From contig WPDH01000053.1 in the NCBI GenBank assembly GCA_019137255.1, forward strand, positions 1-64,000: a stretch of 64,000 nt of DNA. Direction: 5' to 3'. The number at the start of each line of letters is the position of its first letter. Within the stretch, counting starts at the first letter, position 1. The translations under genes were made by a program, and so were the position numbers. Shown in pieces: positions 35,385-45,350 of the stretch. This DNA comes from Corinectria fuckeliana (Eukaryota > Ascomycota > Sordariomycetes > Hypocreales > Nectriaceae). The notes under the pieces are model-generated. The model did not search any database. It saw only the letters and a list, made by a program, of their open reading frames with translations, and was not told where the DNA came from.

Positions 35385-36360
35385 GGACCATTAGTGGCCC
35401 GAATCGAATCGAGGTTCAGGGATGAGGGTTTGATTGAGGCTCTCGCGGAGGAGGGTGTGTGCTTACAAGTAGTAGTGAGGCCAACTTGGGACCTGGATCT
35501 AAGTTGATGGACTGGCCTGGGCCTTCTGTAGTGGTTCGAAGCTCTGTCCATGTGGGCCAACGGGCCTCGAGACAACCGCTAAAGAACCGCCACGCTGGCA
35601 TGGTTTCTGTTGGCAAGTGGGCGAGCTTACTTCGTAGCGTCCGTACTCGTTCCGGTCGATGTGCAACAGGGGCCGAACTGTCCATCGGGCCGGCGAATTG
35701 ACTTTCGGCCTTGTACGACTGGTGGGCTTGTGCTTGTTTCGTGTCGATCAGATCTCAGGGACCTCCACCTACATACAAATCGCCTCGGCTATTCCCTGTT
35801 TGTCCGTCAATCTGTCTTGCCCCCATCCCTGCCGCGCTGCACCACGCAAGAGCGGGCAAGCCACGGTCTCGCGCCACTCCGTGCCCGGTGGCAACGGATG
35901 CGTACGGACCCGGTACCTGAGGGGTTGGCTGTGCGCCCGCCGCCGAGGAGAATTCGGTCCCGACAGAATGGCACAGATATTGAGAAGACGGAGAAGAAGG
36001 TTGTCAGGGACAAGGCTGACTGAACGTGTTTGGCTTGTACGAAGCATTGGGGTTCATGTACTATGCCGTCGTCATGGCAGGTACCTAGCTAAGTAGGTAC
36101 GGATCAATTCCATACCTTCCATGTGCCCCGTCTTCAATCAAAGCTGTAACTCTGCATACCTGGGGCAGGGGCGGCGTAGACAGTCGATGTCTTTGATGCA
36201 TGTGCGAACCATTAGTAGTCTGATCTTAACTGAAACACTGCTGCAGCAGCTCCATTCCGATAGAAACACTGCACGCAGCCCACCTACAAACGGATAGCAC
36301 CTAGGTACTTTGTCCAGCACGGAGTACGCCGGTACGCCGGTACAAGTAAAAAGTGAATAT

Positions 36361-36396
36361 ACGTAGGTACCTAAGTAGTACGTACCTACTACTAAG
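36361..36396. repeat. Inverted repeat of GTAGGTAC / GTACCTAC
   Basis: GTAGGTAC at 36363-36370 is matched by its complement GTACCTAC at 36382-36389 with 11 bp between. It belongs to the same motif family as 14477-14494. Confidence 0.75.
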
Positions 36397-37638
36397 ACAA
36401 CGGACAGGGCCGTGATTCAAGGTACTAAGTGGCCAGGGGGGTCTCGGAGGGGCGAGGGCTACTCGTTCAGTCCGATGAGCCACAAGCTGGTGGCGAAACT
36501 ATTCTACCTAAGTATTTTTCTGTCGACTTTCAGGATGCATGCACCCTTGGTTTCCCCGCCCAGTTTGTTAACCCCGTTTCTACCTATAGTACTAAGCTAC
36601 TTTAGGTTATTCTCGGTACCGTAGTGGGGTAGGTACCGGGAGGTACTGTAGATCTTCGGCCTACGCCTAACCGTTGCGTGAGTTTCAAGGTAAGATCTGG
36701 TACCTCTAAGGCTCTAACTTACATACCCGCCACAGGTCCGTCCCTTGAGGAAATGGGCGTAAACCTTGTCTGCAGCTGTGGCAAAGTGAGACCGCAGTAC
36801 GAAGTACAGTACATTAAGGTAGGCACGCTGCCACGCTGCCTAGTACCATCATGGAACGGACGGCATTTGTTTACAGTACATAGTACAATGAACGCCAAGT
36901 CGTTTCCGAACAGTGGCGACGTGGACCCATTTGTCGAACTGTTGACTTGGCCGGTGGACTTCCAGGTTGGCCGTGGACTTGGACCCGTGGGTCCCGTCAC
37001 ACAAGGACGAAGACGAGGACGAGGACGAGGACGAGGCGCACCAACGCCACCTCAAAAAACAACCACACGCCTTCCCAGTCGACATCTATTATCCATCCAT
37101 TCCTGAAAGCTTGCCCGCCCATTAAGTTTACCTGCAGTTCCCTAGGTACATACGGGCAGCTTCCAGCCTTCCAACCTTCCTCCATGGGCAGTCCTACAGT
37201 ACTACTAGTAGTAGACTCAACTCGCGCCATAGAGGCGGGACATACTTAGACACCTTACCCTTTCCCTTCCAATTCTCATCCGTATTCCTGTCCCCCTCAC
37301 TACACGCCCCCCCCCCCCCTGTTCCCTCGGCGCGGTGCGTGGCTGTCTCCTCTTCCGCGCCGTCCCTCCCACCAATTTCCCTCGCCTTTGTCTCCGTCAA
37401 CGGAAACCCCGGTTCCTGATCAACCGTGGCGAGATGCTTTTTAGGCTTGGAGGAGCCACGCTTGCCTGTTCTGCTGATGATTGTGCTTGATACATGGCAC
37501 AATGTTGGATTGAGTTGGCACTGATGTGCTGCACTGACCTCCTGCCCTTTGTCCACCACCACCTCCTCCTCCTCCACCACTAATGTTACTACATAATCTA
37601 GTACCTACTACCTACTGCTATTTCGTATGTACTTACTA

Positions 37639-37654
37639 CTACTACTAGTAGTAG
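37639..37654. repeat. 16-bp perfect palindrome CTACTACTAGTAGTAG
   Basis: The sequence is self-complementary over 16 bp around CTAG and is followed directly by GTAGG. It lies in the dense cluster of TACCTA-type motifs at the end of the gene desert. Confidence 0.85.
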
Positions 37655-38966
37655 GTAGGAGGTATGCAGTACCTCCATCTCCACCGCCACATTTACCATG
37701 TTTACCACGATAACAAGTTTACCACACCTCCCGTCCCCCAAATCCGATGCCTGCTCACTTGGGATCGTCTACCGTCTTTCCCCATCTCCCATTCGATGCC
37801 CGTCCCCAGATTCACACCCCTCCTTGTCTATCATCCGGCCAGTCCTTGAGCTCCTTAAGCTCCTTGAGCTCCCTGATTACCCATCATTCCCCCTCCCTCC
37901 CGGCTTCTGCATGAAGCCCTAGGCCGCAGCCTCTAGTCCACTTGTCTTCCAATGGTCTAGACCCCAGGCCATTGGCAATGCCTTGCTTGGCCCTACCGAC
38001 CCCTGCCGCGCATTTGTTCTTGTTGCATGCATGGCCTTTGCCTCCCTTACAGGGCTTTTCTGCATGACATGGGTTCCATGAATGAATGACCTTATTCTTC
38101 GTTTCCACCCCTCCAGCCATCTGTCTCTAGGATCTCTCGACCCTTCTCCACGCGCATCTGCCTGGCTGACTGTTGCCGGAGGACGCTTATCCCGTTTTCG
38201 AATTCTGCCGCTCGCCACCCTGAACCATTGTCCCCAACACTCGTCCTGGTATCAAGTCCAGTTCAGTATCTCTGTTGCACCAACTAGTATGGCGGGAAGC
38301 GCTTTACTGCCACCCAAAGCACCCTTGGAAATTCCCCTCCATCTCCTCATCGTTTGGTGCCTTCTTATTCCGCTATTCACCAGTTACCCCTCGAGTCTCT
38401 AGGCCCCTGGATTCTTAACTGTACAACCTGGCAGCCGTCTCCAGTGTTGCATTGGCGTTCCCGGCTATCGCCATTTCTGTGTCATTGTTGTCAGGGCTCA
38501 CGAGACGCCACATTGCACGCACAATTAGCAGCCCACCGTCCACCAACGACGGCACCTTCTCCCGTCTTCCGCACGCATTTCCCTACAATCTGTCTTGATC
38601 CCGAACTCACACAATCCCTCCTCCTCCCCCCTTTTCTTCCCGTTCCGCAGCTTCTACCAACCAGTAGTCTGTGAACAGGGAGCTAGGTAGTTGCTTGTCT
38701 GGAAATAACCTGACTCGCATGTGGTGGCATCCTCCTGCATTAGAAAACAAGCACTTTGCACTCATATCTTTTGTTTTCGGGTCTGGATAGCTTGGGCTGT
38801 TGACGTCCAAAGTATTCAATGCTCTAGAGAGCCGACAAGGTACGAGCTCCGTCCCCCAAGCTTCCTTCGCGGCGTAGCCTCGTCTAAGACCGATAGTGTC
38901 CTAACAGCACTTGGCTGCATGGCAACATAGTCTCGTATTTACTCATATCACCTTTGGACAGTACAA

Positions 38967-40985
38967 ATGGGGGATATTCCCGTCACGTCGACCCCGGACA
39001 TCCGACTCATCGATGAAGGTCACCAAAAGACTGATGATACAGAAGGTGCCCCGGCCGGTCTCGACGGACAACCAAAATCTCCCGATTATGGGCATCGAGG
39101 ACCTCAACACCACCCTTTAGCGCCCCATCACACATTTACGGCTCAGTACGACATGTCACAATCACCAGTACACCGCCCAGGGCCATACAACATGGGACCG
39201 ATGGCCAACTCACTTCCCCAAGTCGCCTATCGCTCCGGACAGTACCCGCACGCCAATCTACAGCGTTACAACCAAACAAGCCCCCCTTCCATGATACAGC
39301 AGATGCCGCAATTCATGGGGCATCCAACGGTCCAAATGCCTGGCCAAGGTTACTATGTACAGCAGCCACAAATGGGCCAGTACTATGGAAGCCACCCTTC
39401 ACAAACACAGGCCGGGTCGACAATTCCTCACAGCCAGACCATGACATACTATCCGAACCAGACGATGATGGGCCAGCAGCCATCAGTTTATTATTATCCT
39501 CAGACTCTCCAATACCAACACACCACCCACCAAATGCCGAACACAATGATGGTTGGCGGTCAGTATACAAACCCAGTCCCTGCCACGAACGATACCCGAG
39601 CCATGGCGCAATCGGCAAAAAGCAGCGGCGCCCACCCGACCCCCAAGCAGGGGCAAGCCAGGGCCTGGAAACAACCTGTGGTGGTCCAGAGTGAGCTAAG
39701 GCAGGGCTCGGAGGGAGGTGAGAGGCGGCAAAGCGCCGTGCGAGGGCCACCGCGGAAGCCACGCCAGAGTGGTGAGATGCTCGTCTTTGATGTCTCTGCC
39801 ACCCTCAGCTAATCCAGACTTAGGCCATGCGATTTGGATCGGTAACCTCCCCCCACAGATCGACCTAATGAGCCTTGTCCACCACGTTTGCAAGGAAGCA
39901 CTGGGATTGGAGTCGTTGTTCCTTATCTCCAAAAGCAATTGCGCTTTTGCCAACTTCAAGGATGAAGATACATGCACGGCTGCTCAACAGAAACTACACG
40001 ATTCCAAATTTCAATCTGTCCGTCTTGTCAGTCGATTACGAAAGAGCACCGTGGAGGGAGCCGCTGGAGTGACGGCCCCAACAGGGCCTGCTGTAGTTAC
40101 GACTAATCCGATTTCGAAAAACGAACAAGCTCGAGACAGCCCACTTTTGGATGCTGGAAGTTCAAGCTTGGCAGTCGATCAAACCACAACACCCAAAACA
40201 GGCAATTCTGGAGAAGTCGAGACAGCACTCCCGAAAGACAAATTCTTCATATTGAAAAGTTTGACTGCAGAGGACCTAGATCTCAGTGTTCGGACGGGGA
40301 TTTGGGCAACCCAATCTCACAACGAAGAGACACTGAACGCCGCCTACAAGGTAATTGAAGTGTTCTCCAGGGGAACGAGACCCTGCTAACTAGTTCCGCC
40401 CAGACTGCCGACAGCGTATACCTAGTTTTCTCTGCCAACAAATCCGGGGAATACTTTGGCTACGCACGCATGACGTCACCGATTAACGAAGATCCCGCGG
40501 CGGCGATAGAATTCGCACCGACGACCCTGACGGCAGGCGACCTCGATCTACCCAAAGCGATACCGACCGAACCGACTGAACATGCGCCCAAAGGCAGGAT
40601 AATTGACGATTCCGCGAGGGGAACGATCTTTTGGGAAGCAGAGCAGGACGAACCGGACAACATTTCCGATACCGAGAGCGTGTCCAGCGACAAGGCAGTT
40701 AGCGCCGAAGAAGGCGCTACGAAAACCTGGGGAAAGCCGTTCAAGCTTGAGTGGCTCTCGACAGCCCAGCTCCCGTTTTACCGAACGAGAGGTTTACGCA
40801 ACCCTTGGAATTCGAATCGTGAAGTTAAGATCGCTCGGGACGGTACTGAAATAGAGCCATCGGTTGGGCGTAGGCTAATCGGGCTCTTCAATCGGGCCCA
40901 AAGCCCCCTTCCGGCTACGGCGAGCATGCAGGTCCCAGCGGCCGTGATGCAGAACTTTCCACAGATGCGACTTTATGGACAGTGA
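38967..40985 (+). CDS. RRM plus YTH-domain protein (m6A-RNA reader candidate)
   Basis: Exons 38967-39771, 39824-40350 and 40404-40985 (introns 52 and 53 bp) give 637 residues. Residues 1-265 are a low-complexity Gln/Met/Tyr/Pro region. An RRM follows (about 270-342) with RNP2 IWIGNL and an RNP1-like NCAFANF. The YTH domain (about 408-608) starts KFFILKS and resembles the YTHDC1 class: GIWATQ, VYLVFSANKSGEYFGYARM, FKLEW, LPF, RNPWN and VKIARDGTEIE. Trp429 and Trp521 align with the two main aromatic-cage Trp of YTHDC1, so m6A binding is plausible. Between Met467 and Trp553 the domain carries an acidic insertion much longer than in the animal protein. Function in RNA fate is inferred from the family. 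The start is the first ATG of the open exon. Confidence 0.9.
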
Positions 40986-41772
40986 TGAACTAAGAGATGG
41001 ACGGAGGATTCCTTGGGAAATGCCATAGCGGCTTAAGGTGAAATTTGCCACGGATGTTGCCTTTGCAGAGTTCCTATTTCAAATATGTGAAGGCGGTCTC
41101 TGCCCAGGGCTCTATGCTGAACATGGCTAGTATGCTTAGCTGTCCACCACCGAGGAACAGTCATCGGACTGATGAACCATGATGCAGCTGCTTTCGAAAG
41201 CCGTAATGCTACTATGTAGATAATGCGAACGAGTCCGCAGTTTCGGGCCAACTCTCTGCGTTACCATTCGACTTAGCAAGATGACATACTAGATGCCTTG
41301 ATCTTGCTGTTCACGTTTTTGAATGATACCAACTAACTAGAGGTGCCGTGACTAGTGAAATGTCTCTCGAGGTAGTTTTTGAAGGAAACGGTACTCTCGC
41401 TGTGCCTCGTAGAGGAGTCGGCGCGGAGGACGTAGTCGTATTACTGGTACAAGTAAAGAATTATCAGAGAATCCGAGGGAATTCAGCCGCTGCAAGTGAC
41501 ACCTGCAAGTCGCCCTCTAAGCTACCTGTCTGTGGCTTGGTGTAGTGGCGAATTTCTAGCCAATTACTTCGTACACAGTTATAGTGTAGCTTGCAAATTC
41601 AATTACTACTAGTTCTCAGGGCAGGTTTGAGAAGCCAATTTTGCTTGCTTTTCGAGAGACATAACAATCGAGATGGTCAACTATCGCATCGTCGGTTTGC
41701 CGCTACAGAGTGCTACTATAGTACATTCTAGTGATTCCCAGATCGCCCTGTCTGGAGCTCATCATGGTGAAG

Positions 41773-41780
41773 TGACGTCA
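41773..41780. promoter_or_regulatory. CRE-type bZIP site TGACGTCA
   Basis: A perfect palindromic ATF/CREB consensus, 735 bp before the Hsp30 ATG. Occupancy by an Atf1-type factor is inference. Confidence 0.5.
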
Positions 41781-41802
41781 TCGTATAGTATCTCATCTGA
41801 CG

Positions 41803-41810
41803 TTACGTAA
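41803..41810. promoter_or_regulatory. TTACGTAA bZIP (Yap-type) site
   Basis: A perfect 8-bp palindrome that matches a known Yap1-family recognition sequence; 22 bp downstream of the CRE. It could also be chance. Confidence 0.45.
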
Positions 41811-42081
41811 GCCATCCTAGGGTGCACGGGCCATGAACGCTTCTCGGGGACTACTATCTAGATAGGTACTGTTATCGTACATTGTGGATTCATGACAAAC
41901 TCCGCTGAGGCGAACATCGAAATCTGATGCATATCAGGGTACAGCCTTGGAACCACTAAGCAGCATCCTGAATACCAAATCTCATGCGATTTCTTTCGAA
42001 ACATTAGGCTGCGAGCGAGTGCTCAGCTGCTTTGTCACGTCCAGGCTCGAAGCTCTACTTGGTCGACTCTGGTACATGCTA

Positions 42082-42089
42082 GAATCTTC
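42082..42089. promoter_or_regulatory. Heat-shock element GAAtcTTC
   Basis: Two inverted nGAAn units in tail-to-tail order with the correct 2-bp spacing, 426 bp before the Hsp30 ATG. Confidence 0.6.
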
Positions 42090-42201
42090 TACCGGTATCC
42101 CGCGTATTCCGGCATCAACCAGCAGCAGGTAGAATGTGATTTGCGAGAGGGCACGTCAGCATCGGCCTCGGAGTCACGTCACTTTCCGCTTAGAGGACTG
42201 C

Positions 42202-42219
42202 ACTCGCATGCATGCGAGT
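42202..42219. promoter_or_regulatory. 18-bp perfect palindrome ACTCGCATGCATGCGAGT
   Basis: Self-complementary over 18 bp, centred on GCATGC, and abutting the heat-shock element units that start at 42221. No factor is known to me for this exact site. Confidence 0.7.
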
Positions 42220-42220
42220 A

Positions 42221-42238
42221 TTCAGGTAATTTCTAGAA
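42221..42238. promoter_or_regulatory. Heat-shock element with three units
   Basis: TTC at 42221, then TTC at 42231 and GAA at 42236: units fall in the 5-bp register of an HSF trimer with one unit (42226) missing. The core TTCtaGAA is perfect. Confidence 0.7.
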
Positions 42239-42264
42239 GTTGCGAGTGGCGTGGTTCTTCAGGA

Positions 42265-42272
42265 TTCACGAA
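42265..42272. promoter_or_regulatory. Heat-shock element TTCacGAA
   Basis: A perfect inverted pair; a further TTC at 42255-42257 keeps the 10-bp register, so this is another gapped three-unit site. Confidence 0.65.
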
Positions 42273-42298
42273 GGTGTGCGAAACCACCATCACCATCA

Positions 42299-42303
42299 CC
42301 CCT
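42299..42303 (-). promoter_or_regulatory. Stress response element (AGGGG on minus strand)
   Basis: CCCCT is a match to the Msn2/4-type STRE; a five-base site so chance is possible. It lies between the heat-shock elements and the TATA box. Confidence 0.35.
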
Positions 42304-42317
42304 CTCATTCATCCAAG

Positions 42318-42323
42318 TATAAA
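42318..42323 (+). promoter_or_regulatory. TATA box TATAAA for Hsp30
   Basis: The sequence AGTATAAAGC lies 190 bp before the ATG and 45 bp after the last heat-shock element, as in inducible fungal promoters. Confidence 0.65.
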
Positions 42324-42507
42324 GCAGCGCATCACATCCTCAAAAATTGGACTTCTTTTCCTCATCAGAACACTCTCAATATCAACGACAAGCACTACAC
42401 TCTTCTGCACTCTTGCGAATCAACTCTTACTTCAAAGCACCTTCAACCTGAAGCATCACTTCACCAAGCCCACAATCAACAACCAACCAATCAACCACAC
42501 AAACACA

Positions 42508-43125
42508 ATGGCCTTCTTCCCTCGCACTTCCTACGGTGGCGCCAACGCCTCCTTCACTCCCCTCTTCCGTCTTCTCGAAGATTTTGACAGCTACTCTCGT
42601 CAGGGTCAGGGTCGCGCGCTCCCCCACTGGCAGCCCAAGTTTGATGTCCGCGAGACCAACGAGGCTTACGAGCTTCACGGCGAGCTCCCTGGAATAGACA
42701 AGGAGAACGTGCACATCGACTTCACCGAGCCTCAGACTATTCTCATCCGCGGCAAGTCTGAGCGTACCTACACCTCCGGCACACCTCCCGCCGGCTTCGT
42801 CGAGGACAAGACCAACCCTGCCGCCATTGAGGGCAGCGATGAGCAGTCCAACTCGTCCCACAAGGCAACCGTCGAGGACGAGTCCGAATCCGTCTCCCAT
42901 GAGATCACAACCGAAGGTCAGGAGACGCAGCCTACCGAGCAGAAGCCTGCCGACAAGTCCAAGTACTGGCTCACTGAGCGTAGCATCGGCGAGTTCTCCC
43001 GAAGCTTCAACTTCCCGACTCGGGTCGACCAGGACACCGTCACTGCCACTTTCCAGGATGGCATCCTGACCATTGTCGTGCCCAAGGCTAAGAAGCACGA
43101 GTCCCGACGCATCACTGTCAACTGA
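42508..43125 (+). CDS. hsp30: Small heat-shock protein Hsp30 (alpha-crystallin family)
   Basis: A single exon of 205 residues. The alpha-crystallin domain begins at HWQPKFDVRETNEAYELHGE and has the family segment ELPGIDKENVHIDF; its second half contains GEFSRSFNFPTRVD and ends DGILTIVVPK, the conserved GxLxI/V motif. Between them residues about 95-145 are an acidic Ser/Glu/Thr-rich insertion, as in Neurospora HSP30. The protein is an ATP-independent holdase for unfolded proteins. The ATG in CACAATGGCC is the first after a C/A-rich leader; upstream in-frame codons belong to the promoter with heat-shock elements and TATA box, so strong heat induction is expected. Confidence 0.93.
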   Translation: MAFFPRTSYGGANASFTPLFRLLEDFDSYSRQGQGRALPHWQPKFDVRETNEAYELHGELPGIDKENVHIDFTEPQTILIRGKSERTYTSGTPPAGFVEDKTNPAAIEGSDEQSNSSHKATVEDESESVSHEITTEGQETQPTEQKPADKSKYWLTERSIGEFSRSFNFPTRVDQDTVTATFQDGILTIVVPKAKKHESRRITVN

Positions 43126-43704
43126 GCGACCAACCCTACCGGGCCACCACCATCATGGGCATAAAAAGTACTGGCTGCATTTGCAGTGTCACCTCTTCTG
43201 ACTGCGAGCATTCCGGATTTCTTACCAGTTTGCATTCATGACCTCGGATTGCATTGGACGGATTGAATTTTCTGGGATGGAATCAAATTGAAATTTGTTG
43301 CGACCTCATTGATTCACTCGAACTTTACGAATTACGCTCCCTTGTACTCTTAACACTATCTTAATTTGACTATCTACCTATTGAAAACCCCATTATTAAA
43401 ACAAAAATTGGCCCTAAAGTGACCTTTTTTAATTAGTGATTCCATCTCAGCCTTCCATTAATATATTATGTGAAGTCTGGCACTGATGCTTAATGTGGCA
43501 AAATTGATGGAGGAGCCCACGTGACCTGGCGTACCCTAGTGGCGCTGTTGCCTTGTTCCAAGACGCGTCCAACCGCGCCTTTCTTCAACACCATCTTCTC
43601 AAATCTTGAACCACCCCTGATTACCCATCTCTCCCGCAATTCCGCAAAATCCGTCGCGCTGTTCCCGTACGTTCCTCCAGGACCTAGAATAGTATCCAGG
43701 CACT
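43126..43704 (+). promoter_or_regulatory. Hsp30 3' flank and RAD51 promoter region
   Basis: 579 bp. The first half is AT-rich (Hsp30 3' UTR), the last 200 bp GC-rich with an MCB element. No other gene is seen. Confidence 0.55.
43563..43568. promoter_or_regulatory. MCB element ACGCGT upstream of RAD51
   Basis: A MluI cell-cycle box 142 bp before the RAD51 ATG, in GACGCGTCC. MCB sites are known to bind MBF and drive G1/S expression of replication and repair genes, including RAD51 in yeast. Confidence 0.55.
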
Positions 43705-44873
43705 ATGTCGGACGAGTACGATGAGGCTCAGACGGGCGAGGAAGGTGGCCAGACCGGCCCAGGTGCCCCCACACCACTCATTGCCCTCGAAGTAAGGCAG
43801 TCTTGGTCTCAATTCTGCATTCAATGCTGACGATATGGTGTTTTAGGGCATCGCTGGCCTAACGAAGCGTGATATCCAGCTCATTGTTGATGGAGGTTAC
43901 AACACAGTCGAGTCGGTGGCATACACCCCGCGCCGAACGTTGGAACAGATCAAGGGTATCTCGGAGCAGAAGGCCGGCAAAATCCTAGCCGAAGGTCCGT
44001 CATCGCAACTCAATGGCACTCCAAGCACGTTTTGCTGATCCTACAAAAGCGTCAAAGCTCGTCCCAATGGGCTTCACCACGGCCACTGAAATGCATCAAC
44101 GCAGAAGCGAACTCATCTCCATCACGACTGGATCGAAGAATCTGGACACCCTCCTCGCCGGCGGCGTCGAGACCGGCTCCGTAACTGAGCTCTTCGGCGA
44201 GTTCAGGACGGGAAAAAGCCAGATCTGCCATACTCTTGCCGTGACATGTCAGCTACCTTTCGACATGGGTGGCGGAGAAGGCAAGTGTATGTATATCGAC
44301 ACGGAGGGCACATTCCGCCCTGTGAGGCTTCTTGGTGTCGCCAACCGATTCGGTCTTTCCGGTGAGGAAGTTCTCGACAATGTCGCCTATGCACGTGCTT
44401 ACAACTCCGACCACCAACTTCAACTCCTGAACCAGGCTGCCGCCATGATGTGCGAGACCAGATTCTCTCTCCTCATTGTGGACAGCGCAACGTCGCTTTA
44501 CCGTACGGATTTCTGCGGTCGTGGCGAGCTTTCGAACCGACAGACTCATCTTGCAAAGTTCATGAGGACACTTCAACGCCTTGCAGATGAGTTTGGCATC
44601 GCTGTTGTCATCACAAATCAGGTTGTAGCCCAGGTAGATGGTGGTCCCAGTGCCATGTTCAACCCCGATCCCAAGAAGCCTATTGGCGGCAACATCATCG
44701 CCCACGCCAGCACCACGCGAATCAGTTTGAAGAAGGGGCGCGCCGAGACCAGAATTGCAAAGATCTATGACAGCCCCTGCCTTCCAGAGAGCGATTGCTT
44801 GTTTGCCATTTGCGAGGACGGCATTGGCGACCCAGCTCCCAAGGATATGGATAAGGATAAGGACAAGGATTGA
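43705..44873 (+). CDS. RAD51: DNA recombinase Rad51
   Basis: Exons 43705-43791, 43847-43994 and 44050-44873 (two 55-bp introns) give 352 residues. Rad51 forms filaments on single-stranded DNA and carries out strand exchange in homologous recombination. The N-terminal helix-hairpin-helix domain (about 30-80: GLTKRDIQLIVDGGY, QIKGISEQKAGKIL) is followed by the ATPase core with Walker A GEFRTGKS at 128-135, IDTEGTFRP at 161-169 and Walker B LLIVD at 219-223; the DNA-loop region TNQVVAQVDGG and PIGGNIIAHASTTR are intact. The tail ends in a short Lys-Asp repeat (KDMDKDKDKD), which is unusual but short. The ATG follows GGCACT and gives the usual acidic N-terminus. Confidence 0.97.
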
Positions 44874-45350
44874 GAATTGTTTGTGGAAGCTTGTACGTGA
44901 CGAAGGCACATATGATGATGCTCACATGCATGGTAGCGGGCGTTTGTTTACATGGGTGTTATGCTGCTGGTCTTTCATTGACACATAATCGCTTGGCTTG
45001 TTGGAAGGAAAGATGCTAGCTTAGCCGGCCCATTTTGATAGCTGCGGGCGCACTTCCGACGTAGAACATAAATCGATGTAATTCGGAGGACATAAACCCA
45101 ACTAAACCTAGATAGAGGCTATGAAACGCTTAGATTGTGCATGCGTGCGTGTGTGCGTGCACGCGGTGATACTGAGGCAGAGCTGGTTTCCATTCTGGGT
45201 TAGCGCGGGCGCGTCTTTGAAGTCCCACCTGAAATTCTGCCATGCAACGCGACCACACCTCACCTCACCAGCAACCGACTTGCGCCCATCGCAACCAGTC
45301 TCAAAGCAACGACAACGTATATCGCGCTCGATCCGCTTTATGGAGGCGAG
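44874..45350. other. Intergenic, RAD51 3' flank and NUP120 promoter
   Basis: 477 bp between genes in tandem; a short CG/TG alternating tract lies near 45138-45166. No gene or specific site recognised. Confidence 0.5.

Larger units (their letters stand above)
29208..38966. other. 9.7-kb gene desert with one pseudogene
   Basis: No intact gene is supportable. Frames of up to 176 codons (for example 30061-30591) have no recognisable domain and unlike-protein composition. The region contains the NmrA-like pseudogene (32201-32953), a CA-type microsatellite (35343-35384), many TACCTA/TAGGTA palindromes (densest 36.0-37.7 kb), a C13 run near 37307-37319 and, from about 37.1 to 38.8 kb, a CT-rich plus strand that probably is the promoter and leader of the YTH gene. 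Base composition is ordinary, so unlike 1-8250 it is not RIP-saturated. Confidence 0.65.
40986..42507 (+). promoter_or_regulatory. YTH 3' flank and Hsp30 promoter region
   Basis: 1.5 kb without a gene. The proximal 430 bp carry three heat-shock elements, an 18-bp palindrome, a CCCCT stress element and a TATA box, listed separately; a CRE and a TTACGTAA site lie about 700 bp upstream of the Hsp30 start. The C/A-rich 5' leader 42380-42507 is typical of strongly expressed fungal genes. Confidence 0.7.

Noticed and set aside
36678..37106. 142-codon frame with Arg-Gly repeat
   Set aside because: The RGRGRG part is a (GGACGA)n simple repeat and the remainder has no protein-like features.
42427..43098. 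223-codon minus-strand frame across Hsp30
   Set aside because: Shadow of the Hsp30 exon; Leu/Gly/Val-rich, with no domain.
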